From Pseudomonadota bacterium (GTDB lineage Bacteria; Pseudomonadota; Alphaproteobacteria; ATCC43930; CGMCC-115725): DNA of 5,916 bases. Positions 1-5,916 of this stretch are shown here, piece after piece. The first letter of the stretch is position 1, and each line of letters opens with the position of its first letter. Below the pieces are notes generated by a model, which saw only the letters and a program-made list of their open reading frames with translations, did not search any database and was not told where the DNA came from. Both the position numbers and the translations under genes were made by a program. Where the stretch lies: positions 1-5,916 of the forward strand of contig JAJYIC010000174.1 of assembly GCA_021790295.1 (NCBI GenBank), in the 5' to 3' direction.

Positions 1-619
1 CTTCTCTCCGAGCGCGCCGGCGCGGCGCGCGGCGGGGCGGGCGCGCTTTGGCTTGCGGCAGGGAAGCGGCGGCGGAAGGCGCGGCGCCCTCCTCGAGGGC
101 GCGCGAAAGAGGCGCAGCGGTTCCGCTCTCCTCTGTGGGAACCGAGGCTTCGCCCGACAAGGGACTTTGCGGGGGAACGCCCGCCGGCGGACGCGGCCTC
201 CTGCGCCTGCGCCGCCGCCAGGGCGGGCGGGGCGCGGCGGCAGCGCCGGCCTTTGCGGCCTCTGCCGGCCTTTCCCCCGCCGTCTCTGCCGGCGGCTCCC
301 CGGAAGTCAGGGCCGGCGGCGCCGCCTCGCCTTCCTCGCGCCGAGGCAATGCCTCGCCGGCCGCTCCTTGCGGCCGCTTCCGGCGCCGCCTGCGGCGCCT
401 GCGCCGCACGCCTTCGCCTTCAGCCGGCCCCGGCTTTCGCGGCGGCGCCTGCCCGAGCGCGCTCTCCTCTCCGGACGAGCCGGCGCGCTGCCTCTTTTCG
501 GCTTCCTTTTCGGCTTCGCCGGCGCCAAAGCCTGCGTTCTCGTTATCGGCCTCTTCGGATGGGTACGGCATCGGCGCCTTCTTCCCGGGCGGCAAGCCGC
601 CCCTTTTTTCGACAGGCAT
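1..619 (-). CDS. Unrecognised protein with disordered, polyarginine-rich N-terminus (3' part outside window)
   Basis: Reading from ATG at 619 leftward gives 206 codons with no stop before the window edge, so only the N-terminal part is seen. Residues 1-70 are mixed-charge and rich in Gly, Pro, Glu and Lys, with a Glu/Lys run near 35-45 (GEAEKEAEKRQR). Residues 72-82 are nine arginines followed by Lys-Arg. Residues 83-133 are Ala/Pro/Glu-rich. Residues 135-141 are seven arginines followed by PRP. Residues 142-190 are Pro/Ser/Ala-rich, and 191-206 are basic again. There are no hydrophobic segments, signal peptide or folded-domain motif. A GAGG sits 4 bases before the ATG and an extended -10 promoter lies about 40 bases upstream, which favours this frame over the other open frames here. 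Such basic tails and linkers are known on RNA-acting proteins, for example extensions of RluB-type pseudouridine synthases, poly(A) polymerases and RNase E. Nucleic-acid binding is therefore a guess, and the folded domain lies outside the window. The GC-rich, repetitive composition leaves some doubt about the frame. Confidence 0.68.
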   Translation of the reverse strand, partial: MPVEKRGGLPPGKKAPMPYPSEEADNENAGFGAGEAEKEAEKRQRAGSSGEESALGQAPPRKPGPAEGEGVRRRRRRRRRKRPQGAAGEALPRREEGEAAPPALTSGEPPAETAGERPAEAAKAGAAAAPRPPWRRRRRRRPRPPAGVPPQSPLSGEASVPTEESGTAAPLSRALEEGAAPSAAASLPQAKARPPRRAPRRRARRE

Positions 620-623
620 TCTG

Positions 624-627
624 CCTC
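624..627 (-). promoter_or_regulatory. Ribosome binding site of the polyarginine protein gene
   Basis: GAGG on the minus strand lies 4 bases before the ATG at 619. It supports this start in a region where several frames are open. The next in-frame ATG is at codon 17. Confidence 0.5.
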
Positions 628-658
628 GAAGCGGCCGGCGAGGCGCTCGGGGCTCGCC

Positions 659-686
659 ACTATAGCACGCTGCGGGCGGCTCCGAA
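659..686 (-). promoter_or_regulatory. Extended -10 promoter of the polyarginine protein gene
   Basis: The minus strand reads TGCTATAGT at 667-659. This is a TGn extension followed by TATAGT, five of six matches to TATAAT. A weak -35, TTCGGA (686-681), lies 16 bases upstream with three of six matches to TTGACA. A weak -35 is usual where the extended -10 is good. Transcription would begin near 652, giving a leader of about 33 bases before the ATG at 619. The promoter lies in the 125-base gap after pepN, so the left gene can be transcribed independently of pepN. Confidence 0.5.
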
Positions 687-707
687 GGAGGGGGAATTCC
701 GATCTTT

Positions 708-721
708 GCGGGCTTTCCCGC
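708..721 (-). terminator. Weak hairpin downstream of pepN
   Basis: On the minus strand GCGGG-AAAG-CCCGC forms a 5-bp perfect stem with a 4-base loop, 23 bases past the pepN stop. No T-run follows it (the next bases are AAAGATCGG), so it is not a classical intrinsic terminator. It could be an RNA 3'-end stabiliser or chance in GC-rich DNA. Confidence 0.2.
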
Positions 722-744
722 CGAGCCTTTTCGCCGGCAAGCGG

Positions 745-3423
745 TCACGCGGCTGCGGGCGAAGGCGCGGCAAGGCATTTCGAGACCATCTCATATGTGT
801 TGCGGCTGAGAGCGGGGGCCGAGAGGATGCGCTCCAATTCCCGCCGCATCAGGCTCCGGCGCCCCGGCTCCTGCCGCGGCCAGGAACCCAAAGGCTGCAC
901 CAGCCTTGCGGCGAGAAGAGGGTTGGCGGAATCGAGCGCCAGCACCTCACCCGCGAGAAAGGCGTATCCTTCGCCCGAAGGGTCGTGAAAACGCAGCGGA
1001 TTTCCTTCGCAAAAGGCGCCGAGAAGAGAGCGCACGCGATTCGGGTTTTTGCGTTCGAAAGCGGGATGGCGGGCAAGAGCGCGCACCTCGGCGAGAGCGG
1101 TCGGAAGGGAGGAACGGCCCTGAAGGGAAAACCATTTGTCGATGACGAGCCCTTCCCCGGCCCACTCTTCGTAAAAGCGCTGAAGCGCTTTTTCCCGCTC
1201 CGGCCCTCCGAGATCGGCGAGAACCGCAAGCGCCGCAAGAACATCGGTCATGTTGGCGCGCGCCTCGAATTGCGCCTTTGCGAGACGAGCGCCGCGTTCG
1301 GGCCGGGCGGCGGCAAGATAGGAAAGCGCCCTGTTGCGCAAGGCGCGCCGGCCGATCGAAAGGCCGTCGATACGGGCCGGACCGGGCCTCGCAAGGCTTT
1401 CGTAAAGGGCGGCGAACTCGCTCTCGAGAGCGCGCCCGAGGCAAGCGCGGAGCTTTTCGCGCTCAGCGTGCGTCGCCTCTATATCGACCACCTTCTGCTG
1501 ATCCCCGAGAAAGGATTCGCTCGGAAGGGTGAGCGCCTCTGCGGCAAAAGCCGGGTCCGGCCCGCTATGACGCAGCGTTTCGCGCCAGGCGGCGATCAGG
1601 TCGCCTTCGAGCGCGCTCATTTCTGCCTCCTCCCCGCCCCGGCCGAAGAGGGGAATGCGGTCGAGCAGAAGACGGGCGGCGAGTTGCTGTAAGGCTTCCC
1701 AGCGGCAGAAGGGATCGGGATCGTAACGCGCGAGGAATTTGAGCCGTTCGAGCGGGGCGCCGGAGAGTTTGACCGGAGCGGAAAAGCCGCGCAAAAGCGA
1801 AGGCAGAGGCCGCGCCTCGAGGCCGACAAAAGAAAAGCCTTCCTTTTGGGCGCGAAGAAGGAAAACGCGCGTCCCCGCGACGGGCTCCTCCTCGCCTTCG
1901 AGGCGCAAGGGCAGTTCCCTTCCCTGCGCCCCCAAAAGCCCGAGCGCGATCGGAATCGGCAACGGACGCTTTTTGCGGGCGCCCGGCGTCGGCAAGGTCT
2001 TTTGCGAAAAGATCAGCCGGTAGCGCCCCGTTTTCGGTTCGAACCGTTCCTCGACCCGGATTTCGGGGGTTCCCGCCTGGTCGTACCAGAGCTTGAACCG
2101 GGCGAGATCGACGCCGTTTGCATCCTCCATCGCGGCGAGAAAATCCTCGACCGTCACCGCGGCGTTGTCGTGGCGCGCGATATAAAGATCGATCCCGCGG
2201 CGGAACCTCTCCTTTCCCAGAACCGTCGCGATCATGCGGATGACCTCCGCCCCTTTCTGATAGACGGTCGCGGTATAGAAATTGTCGATCCGCAGATAGC
2301 TTTGCGGGCGCACCGGATGGGCGAGAGGACCCGCATCTTCGGGAAACTGGGCCGCCCGCAATTGCCGCACCGCGGCGATGCGGCGCACCGCTCGGCTTCC
2401 CTGGTCGGCCGAGAATTCCTGGTCGCGGAAGACCGTCAACCCTTCTTTCAAGGACAACTGGAACCAGTCGCGAAGGGTCACCCGGTTGCCGGTCCAGTTG
2501 TGAAAATATTCATGGGCGACCACTCCCTCGATCGCCTCGAAATCGCCGTCCGTCGCCGTTTCGGGTTTGGCGAGGATGTATTTCTCGTTGAAGATGTTGA
2601 GGCCTTTGTTCTCCATCGCTCCCATGTTGAAATCGGCGATGGCGACGATGTTGAAGACGTCGAGATCGTATTCGAGGCCGAAAGCCTGTTCGTCCCAGGC
2701 CATCGCTCGTTTGAGCGAGGCCATGGCGTGGGCGCATTTGTCCTCATCTCCCCGCGGGACCCAGATAGCAAGCCTGACGCTCCGCCCCGAGCGGGTGCGA
2801 AAGCGCCCGCGCACGGCCGCCAGATCGCCGGCGACAAGAGCAAACAGATACGAAGGCTTCGGGTGCGGATCGACCCATTTCGCCCAATGCCGCCCGCCCT
2901 TGAGCCTCCCTTTTGCGACGGGATTGCCGTTTGCGAGCAGGATCGGATAACGGGCGCGCTCGGCGATGATCCTGGTCTCGTAACGCGCCATCACATCCGG
3001 GCGATCAATAAAATAGGTGATGCGCCGGAAACCTTCGGGTTCGCATTGGGTGCAGAAAGTGCCGCCGGAAAGATAAAGCCCCGAAAGCGCCGTGTTTAGA
3101 GACGGCGCAATCGCGTTATCGATCTCAAGGAGGAACTTATCCGGGACGCGAGCGATTGCGATCCCGCCTTCCTCTTCGCTTTCGATGTCTTTGGGGCCGA
3201 GCCGTTTGCCGTCGAGGGCGAGCGAGAGAAGCCGAAGCCCTTCCCCGTCGAGGCGAAGAGGGGCGCCCGTTCCGTACCCTATGGGGTTGCGCCTGAGCTG
3301 AAGGAGCGAGCGCACCCGCGTCTCGTTCTCGCCGAGTTCGAAAGTGAGGACGGCGTCGTCGATGACAAAATCGGGCGGCCGATAGTTTGAAAGGCGGATC
3401 GGGGCCGGGGGAGCCTTTGCCAT
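745..3423 (-). CDS. pepN: Aminopeptidase N (M1 family zinc metallopeptidase)
   Basis: This is a complete 892-residue protein, close to the 870 residues of E. coli PepN. PepN is a cytoplasmic aminopeptidase that releases N-terminal residues, with broad specificity, in late protein and peptide degradation. The N-terminal beta domain (about 1-205) carries TQCEPEGFRR, in which Q126 and E128 match E. coli Q119 and E121. The catalytic domain (about 206-450) has the GAMEN exopeptidase motif at 268-272. It also has the zinc motif HEYFH at 304-308, giving H304, H308 and base E305. The third zinc ligand is E327 in LKEGLTVF, and the transition-state Tyr is Y388. All are offset by the same 7 residues from E. 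coli. An Ig-like domain (about 450-550) and a helical C-terminal domain to the end follow. No signal peptide is seen, and nothing is truncated. The ATG is preceded by GAGGAG (3434-3429) with a 5-base spacer. It lies 124 bases behind the MBL-fold gene on the same strand, so co-transcription is possible but unproven. Confidence 0.98.
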   Translation of the reverse strand: MAKAPPAPIRLSNYRPPDFVIDDAVLTFELGENETRVRSLLQLRRNPIGYGTGAPLRLDGEGLRLLSLALDGKRLGPKDIESEEEGGIAIARVPDKFLLEIDNAIAPSLNTALSGLYLSGGTFCTQCEPEGFRRITYFIDRPDVMARYETRIIAERARYPILLANGNPVAKGRLKGGRHWAKWVDPHPKPSYLFALVAGDLAAVRGRFRTRSGRSVRLAIWVPRGDEDKCAHAMASLKRAMAWDEQAFGLEYDLDVFNIVAIADFNMGAMENKGLNIFNEKYILAKPETATDGDFEAIEGVVAHEYFHNWTGNRVTLRDWFQLSLKEGLTVFRDQEFSADQGSRAVRRIAAVRQLRAAQFPEDAGPLAHPVRPQSYLRIDNFYTATVYQKGAEVIRMIATVLGKERFRRGIDLYIARHDNAAVTVEDFLAAMEDANGVDLARFKLWYDQAGTPEIRVEERFEPKTGRYRLIFSQKTLPTPGARKKRPLPIPIALGLLGAQGRELPLRLEGEEEPVAGTRVFLLRAQKEGFSFVGLEARPLPSLLRGFSAPVKLSGAPLERLKFLARYDPDPFCRWEALQQLAARLLLDRIPLFGRGGEEAEMSALEGDLIAAWRETLRHSGPDPAFAAEALTLPSESFLGDQQKVVDIEATHAEREKLRACLGRALESEFAALYESLARPGPARIDGLSIGRRALRNRALSYLAAARPERGARLAKAQFEARANMTDVLAALAVLADLGGPEREKALQRFYEEWAGEGLVIDKWFSLQGRSSLPTALAEVRALARHPAFERKNPNRVRSLLGAFCEGNPLRFHDPSGEGYAFLAGEVLALDSANPLLAARLVQPLGSWPRQEPGRRSLMRRELERILSAPALSRNTYEMVSKCLAAPSPAAA

Positions 3424-3522
3424 CGCCGCTCCTCGACAAAATTCCTGCGCTGCGAGAGCCTACCGCCGCAAATCGAGCCTGAAAATCCCGCAGAGCCTCG
3501 CCGCAAGGGAAAAGGGCGAAGG

Positions 3523-3544
3523 GCGGCTGAGAGCGGAAAGCCGC
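3523..3544 (-). terminator. Hairpin just after the MBL-fold hydrolase gene
   Basis: Four bases past the TAG stop, the minus strand reads GCGGCT, a 10-base loop, then AGCCGC: a perfect 6-bp stem. It is followed by a pyrimidine-rich stretch (CCTTCGCCCTTTTCCCTT) but not a clean T-run. It could be a weak or attenuating terminator between the hydrolase gene and pepN, or chance. The remaining bases of this 124-base gap (3424-3547) show no convincing promoter. Confidence 0.25.
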
Positions 3545-3547
3545 AGC

Positions 3548-4639
3548 CTAGGCGATAAAGGTCGAATTGGGCGAGGATTGGGCCCGGCGCGCGCCGGGCG
3601 CCAAACGGGCGTTTGCGGCGCTGAAGCACAGGACGCCGTCGGCCGACGCGCTGCGCTCGATCGCCCCTTGAAAAACCAGGTGATTGAGATGCGCGAGGGC
3701 TTCCCCGAGGGCAAAGCCCTCTTCGTGGGTATCGAGCCTTCGCGGGAAAAGAACGGGCAGAAGCTCCGCCGCCGAGCGCGGCCGGCTGCAGGCCCGCAGA
3801 ACCTCCTGGCAGCGCAAAAGATGGTGCCGCTGCAAAGCCTCGATACGCTCTTTGAGCCCGTAAAAAGGCAGGTTGTGAGAGGGCAGAACGAGGCTTTCGC
3901 GCGCGACCCTTTGCCCGAGGCGGTCGAGCGAAGACAGGTAGCGGCCGAGAGGATCGCCTTCGGGTTCTTGCGCGGTGAGGCTGATATTGGGCGAAATCTT
4001 GGGCAGGACCTGGTCTCCGGCAATGAGGACCCGGCTTTCGCGGCAATAAAAAGAGGCGTGCTCGGGGGCGTGGCCTTCGCCGACGATGACCTCGTAACGC
4101 CGTCCGGCGATTACCAGGGTCATCCCCTCTTCGAGACGATGGTAGGAGGGCGGCAAAGAGGGAACGGCGCGGCGATACGCCTTCCCCCTTTCGGCGTAGC
4201 GAAGGGCGGCGGCGGGATCGAGCCCGGCGCGGCGGGCAAATCGGGTGCGCAGCGCCGCGACATCGTCCCCCTCCTCCGCCCGCGCGAGGCGCGCCGAAAG
4301 CCACTCCTTTTCGGTGGCGAAAAAGGGAGCGCCGAAATGATCGCAAAGAAAGCCCGCAAGCCCGATATGGTCGGGATGGAAATGGGTGGCGATGATGCGG
4401 GTGAGAGGGCGCCCGTCGAGGCTTTCGGCAAAGATCCGCCCCCACAAGGCCCTGGTTTCCGGCGAGCCGTAACCGCTGTCGATAAGGGTCCACCCTTCGC
4501 CGTCTTCGAGGAGCCACAGATTGATGTGATCGAGCGCGAAGGGAAGCGGCATCCGCAGCCACCAGATCCCGGGCGCGACAAAAACCTTTTCCCCGGGCGC
4601 GGGAGGCGCGGCGAGCGGAAACTCGAGAAGGCCGTCCAT
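3548..4639 (-). CDS. MBL-fold metallo-hydrolase with C-terminal winged-helix domain
   Basis: This is a 363-residue protein with an intact metallo-beta-lactamase-fold metal site. The signature THFHPDH gives H86, H88, D90 and H91. Further ligands are H190 in GEGHAPEHAS, the bridging D209 in LIAGDQVLP, and H255 in PSHNLPFYG. Asp54 in TLIDSGYG is the usual strand-end Asp. Residues about 265-345 look helical and end in a short hairpin-like stretch (HLNHLVFQGAIERS, then GVLCF). This fits the winged-helix domain found at the C-terminus of LACTB2-like members. Proteins of this layout are common in Alphaproteobacteria, and most have no assigned substrate. Nucleic-acid, thioester or ester hydrolysis are all possible, so no gene symbol is given. 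There is no signal peptide, so it should be cytoplasmic. I chose ATG at 4639 because AGGA lies 9 bases upstream and conserved-looking sequence begins right after it. The frame stays open up to 4801, but that extension is not protein-like and would overlap the divergent gene. Confidence 0.93.
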   Translation of the reverse strand: MDGLLEFPLAAPPAPGEKVFVAPGIWWLRMPLPFALDHINLWLLEDGEGWTLIDSGYGSPETRALWGRIFAESLDGRPLTRIIATHFHPDHIGLAGFLCDHFGAPFFATEKEWLSARLARAEEGDDVAALRTRFARRAGLDPAAALRYAERGKAYRRAVPSLPPSYHRLEEGMTLVIAGRRYEVIVGEGHAPEHASFYCRESRVLIAGDQVLPKISPNISLTAQEPEGDPLGRYLSSLDRLGQRVARESLVLPSHNLPFYGLKERIEALQRHHLLRCQEVLRACSRPRSAAELLPVLFPRRLDTHEEGFALGEALAHLNHLVFQGAIERSASADGVLCFSAANARLAPGARRAQSSPNSTFIA

Positions 4640-4663
4640 CGCCGCCGATCCTAACCGAGGCGC

Positions 4664-4680
4664 CGATTGACCGGCAATCG
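4664..4680. repeat. Inverted repeat CGATTG-N5-CAATCG, candidate operator
   Basis: Two perfect 6-base arms (4664-4669 and 4675-4680) flank the spacer ACCGG. The repeat is in the divergent intergenic region, 25 bases upstream of the hydrolase ATG. It overlaps the best plus-strand -35 candidate (TTGACC, 4667-4672). The size and symmetry suit a dimeric helix-turn-helix repressor, but only one copy is seen and no regulator gene is in the window. Confidence 0.3.
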
Positions 4681-4780
4681 AGGCTAGTGCATTACTGCCC
4701 CGCAGGCTGCAAAGCGCGGCTTTTGACGCCGACGGCACCGGCAAACGGCAACGGAAAAAGAGCAACGCAAACCTGGCAAA

Positions 4781-4788
4781 GGAAGGAG
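4781..4788 (+). promoter_or_regulatory. Strong Shine-Dalgarno that sets a TTG start
   Basis: GGAAGGAG lies 6 bases before TTG at 4795, near-ideal spacing. The first in-frame ATG (4816) has no purine-rich motif at a suitable distance, and the GTG at 4788 is out of frame. This favours TTG as the start of the gamma-glutamyltransferase-family gene. Confidence 0.65.
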
Positions 4789-4794
4789 TGCCTA

Positions 4795-5916
4795 TTGCCA
4801 AGCCCCGCCTTCAAGATGCGCGATTTCAACCGCTCCGGGCGTTCGCCGGCGATGGCCGAGAACGGCATGGCGGCGAGTTCCCATCCGCTTTCGACCCTTA
4901 CCGCTCTCGACATCCTGCGCAAGGGCGGCAACGCCGTCGACGCCGCGATCGCCGCCGTCGCGGTGCAATGCGTGGTCGAGCCGCAAAGCACCGGCATCGG
5001 CGGCGACTGCTTTCTCCTTTATGCGCCGAAAGGCGGGCTGCCTTTGGCCCTCAACGGTTCGGGACGGGCGCCGCAAAAGGCAAGGATCGAGTGGTATCTG
5101 CAAGAAGGCTTTGGCGAGATCGGGATCGAGACGCCTCACGCCGTCACCATACCGGGCGCGATCGATGCCTGGTGCACCCTCCACGCCGCCTTTGGAACGT
5201 GGCCTTTCGCCGAACTTCTGGAACCCGCGGCGCGCGCCGCCGAAGAGGGGTTTGTCGTCACTCCCCGCGTCGCCCACGACTGGTCCAAAAACGAGCGCAA
5301 GCTCAAGGACCCTTTGACCGCTTCCCTCTATTTGCCGAACGGGGCGGCGCCTCTTGCCGGAGCGCGGATGAAAAACCCTCCGCTGGCCGCGACCTTGCGG
5401 CGTATCGGCAGAGAGGGCCGCGCCGGGTTTTACGAAGGGCCGGTGATGCGCGACATCCTGGCGCGGCTCAAATCCTTGGGCGGCCTTCACGAAGCCGGGG
5501 ATTTCGCCACCGGGCGCGCAGAGTGGGTCGAACCGATCCATGCCTCTTACCGCGGTTTCGAGGTCTACGAATGCCCGCCGAACGGCCAGGGGCTGACGGT
5601 CCTTTTGATGCTCGCCGTCCTTCAAGGCTACGATCTCGGCGCCTCTTTTATGAGCGAGGCCGACCGCCTTCATCTGATCGCGGAAGCGGCAAAGGCGGCT
5701 TATGCCGTGCGCGATGCTTTTATCGGCGATCCGCAGCGGGTCGAGGTCGATGTTGCGCGGTTTCTCTCGCCCGCGTTTGTGGAAGGGGTGCGCAAACGCA
5801 TCTCCCTCGACCGCGCCCTTCCCGGCGCCGCGCTCGCCGACAGCGAACACAAGGACACGGTCTATCTGACCGTCGTCGATCGCGAGCGCAATGCGGTCTC
5901 CTTTATCAACTCCCTC
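4795..5916 (+). CDS. Gamma-glutamyltransferase-family protein, YwrD/HpxW-like (3' end outside window)
   Basis: The first 374 residues are present, and the frame is open to the right edge. Members are N-terminal-nucleophile enzymes made as a precursor that cuts itself into a large and a small subunit. Classical ones cleave gamma-glutamyl bonds such as that of glutathione, and relatives act on other amides. Visible hallmarks are an N-terminal RSPAMAENGMAASSHPLS stretch, KGGNAVDAAIA at 43-53, and GIGGD at 67-71. R91 in NGSGRAP aligns with the gamma-glutamate-binding Arg114 of E. coli Ggt. PPNGQG is also present. The stretch DTVYLTVVDRERNAVSF contains T355, which aligns with the catalytic Thr391 of E. 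coli, so cleavage is expected between D354 and T355. PPNGQG and DTVYL resemble the YwrD/oxamate amidohydrolase (HpxW) branch more than classical periplasmic Ggt, as does the absence of a signal peptide. Only about 20 residues of the small subunit are in view, so the substrate cannot be assigned. If translation begins at ATG 4816 instead of TTG, the protein is 7 residues shorter. Confidence 0.93.
   Translation, partial: MPSPAFKMRDFNRSGRSPAMAENGMAASSHPLSTLTALDILRKGGNAVDAAIAAVAVQCVVEPQSTGIGGDCFLLYAPKGGLPLALNGSGRAPQKARIEWYLQEGFGEIGIETPHAVTIPGAIDAWCTLHAAFGTWPFAELLEPAARAAEEGFVVTPRVAHDWSKNERKLKDPLTASLYLPNGAAPLAGARMKNPPLAATLRRIGREGRAGFYEGPVMRDILARLKSLGGLHEAGDFATGRAEWVEPIHASYRGFEVYECPPNGQGLTVLLMLAVLQGYDLGASFMSEADRLHLIAEAAKAAYAVRDAFIGDPQRVEVDVARFLSPAFVEGVRKRISLDRALPGAALADSEHKDTVYLTVVDRERNAVSFINSL

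Larger units (their letters stand above)
4640..4794. promoter_or_regulatory. Divergent intergenic region between MBL-fold and GGT-family genes
   Basis: These 155 bases separate two genes transcribed away from each other, so promoters for both should lie here. On the plus strand TTGACC (4667-4672) is followed after 17 bases by CATTAC (4690-4695), a 5/6 -35 with only a 3/6 -10. A second TTGACG stands at 4723-4728 without a clear -10. On the minus strand AGGA at 4652-4649 serves the hydrolase gene. No minus-strand promoter stands out. The promoter assignments are weak. Confidence 0.35.

Noticed and set aside
342..356. Inverted repeat CGAGGC-AAT-GCCTCG
   Set aside because: It is a short GC-rich palindrome inside coding sequence, with no T-run and no neighbouring copies. 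It is likely chance in this composition.
307..660. 117-codon Arg-rich minus-strand frame from a GTG
   Set aside because: It overlaps the same strand as the 1-619 gene in another frame, uses a GTG without a clear Shine-Dalgarno, and starts at or before the predicted transcription start. The longer frame with ATG and GAGG is preferred.
48..988. Two plus-strand frames (48-665 and 53-988)
   Set aside because: Both give low-complexity Arg/Ala/Pro/Ser translations with no motif and lie opposite the left gene. The second also runs into the antisense of pepN. They probably reflect stop-poor GC-rich DNA.
253..1692. 479-codon plus-strand open frame
   Set aside because: It runs antisense through the end of pepN and the left gene. 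Its Arg/Ala/Pro/Gly-rich translation has no recognisable motif. Long antisense frames are expected opposite GC-rich coding sequence, and pepN is certain here.
1846..3099. 417-codon plus-strand open frame opposite pepN
   Set aside because: It is entirely antisense to the catalytic domain of pepN, has no family motif, and is explained by the codon bias of the minus-strand gene.
3578..4654. 358-codon plus-strand open frame opposite the MBL-fold gene
   Set aside because: It is a mirror of the hydrolase gene, whose full metal-binding motif set fixes the minus strand as coding.
4640..4801. 54-residue N-terminal extension of the MBL-fold protein
   Set aside because: The frame is open, but the extension contains no conserved sequence, would cover the candidate operator and overlap the start of the divergent gene. 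ATG 4639 has an AGGA site.
4792..5850. 352-codon minus-strand open frame at the right end
   Set aside because: It is antisense to the GGT-family gene, which carries the family motifs and catalytic Thr on the plus strand. The true gene lacks a stop in the window, which makes this shadow look like the longest ORF there.

Overview
The window is GC-rich chromosomal DNA, probably from an alphaproteobacterium. This rests on the strong G/C bias at codon third positions, on a PepN whose wording resembles alphaproteobacterial homologues (for example YRPPDFVID near the N-terminus), and on an MBL-fold hydrolase of a type common there. The genus cannot be fixed from the sequence. There are no rRNA or tRNA genes, transposase genes, IS ends or CRISPR repeats, so it looks like ordinary core or metabolic DNA.

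Layout, left to right. Bases 1-619 (minus strand) hold the first 206 codons of a gene that leaves the window at its left edge. Its N-terminus is disordered and has two polyarginine tracts. I do not recognise the family. It has its own extended -10 promoter (659-667) and ribosome binding site. Bases 745-3423 (minus) are a complete pepN, an M1-family zinc aminopeptidase with every catalytic residue in place. Bases 3548-4639 (minus) are a complete metallo-beta-lactamase-fold hydrolase with a probable C-terminal winged-helix domain. Bases 4795-5916 (plus) are the first 374 codons of a divergent gamma-glutamyltransferase-family enzyme, cut by the right edge just past its catalytic threonine. This gene probably starts at TTG. 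The two genes that run off the edges have no stop codon in the window and are easily missed by a closed-ORF search.

The intergenic stretches are short (125, 124 and 155 bases). The 155-base divergent region between the hydrolase and the gamma-glutamyltransferase genes carries an inverted repeat, CGATTG-N5-CAATCG, which is a candidate operator.

Functional reading: PepN trims peptides from the N-terminus, and the GGT-family enzyme cleaves gamma-glutamyl or related amide bonds. The MBL-fold protein has an intact metal site but an unknown substrate. A shared role in peptide or glutathione-type turnover is possible but is only inferred from adjacency. The least explained item is the polyarginine protein at the left edge. 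Nothing else here looks like an undescribed multi-gene system.
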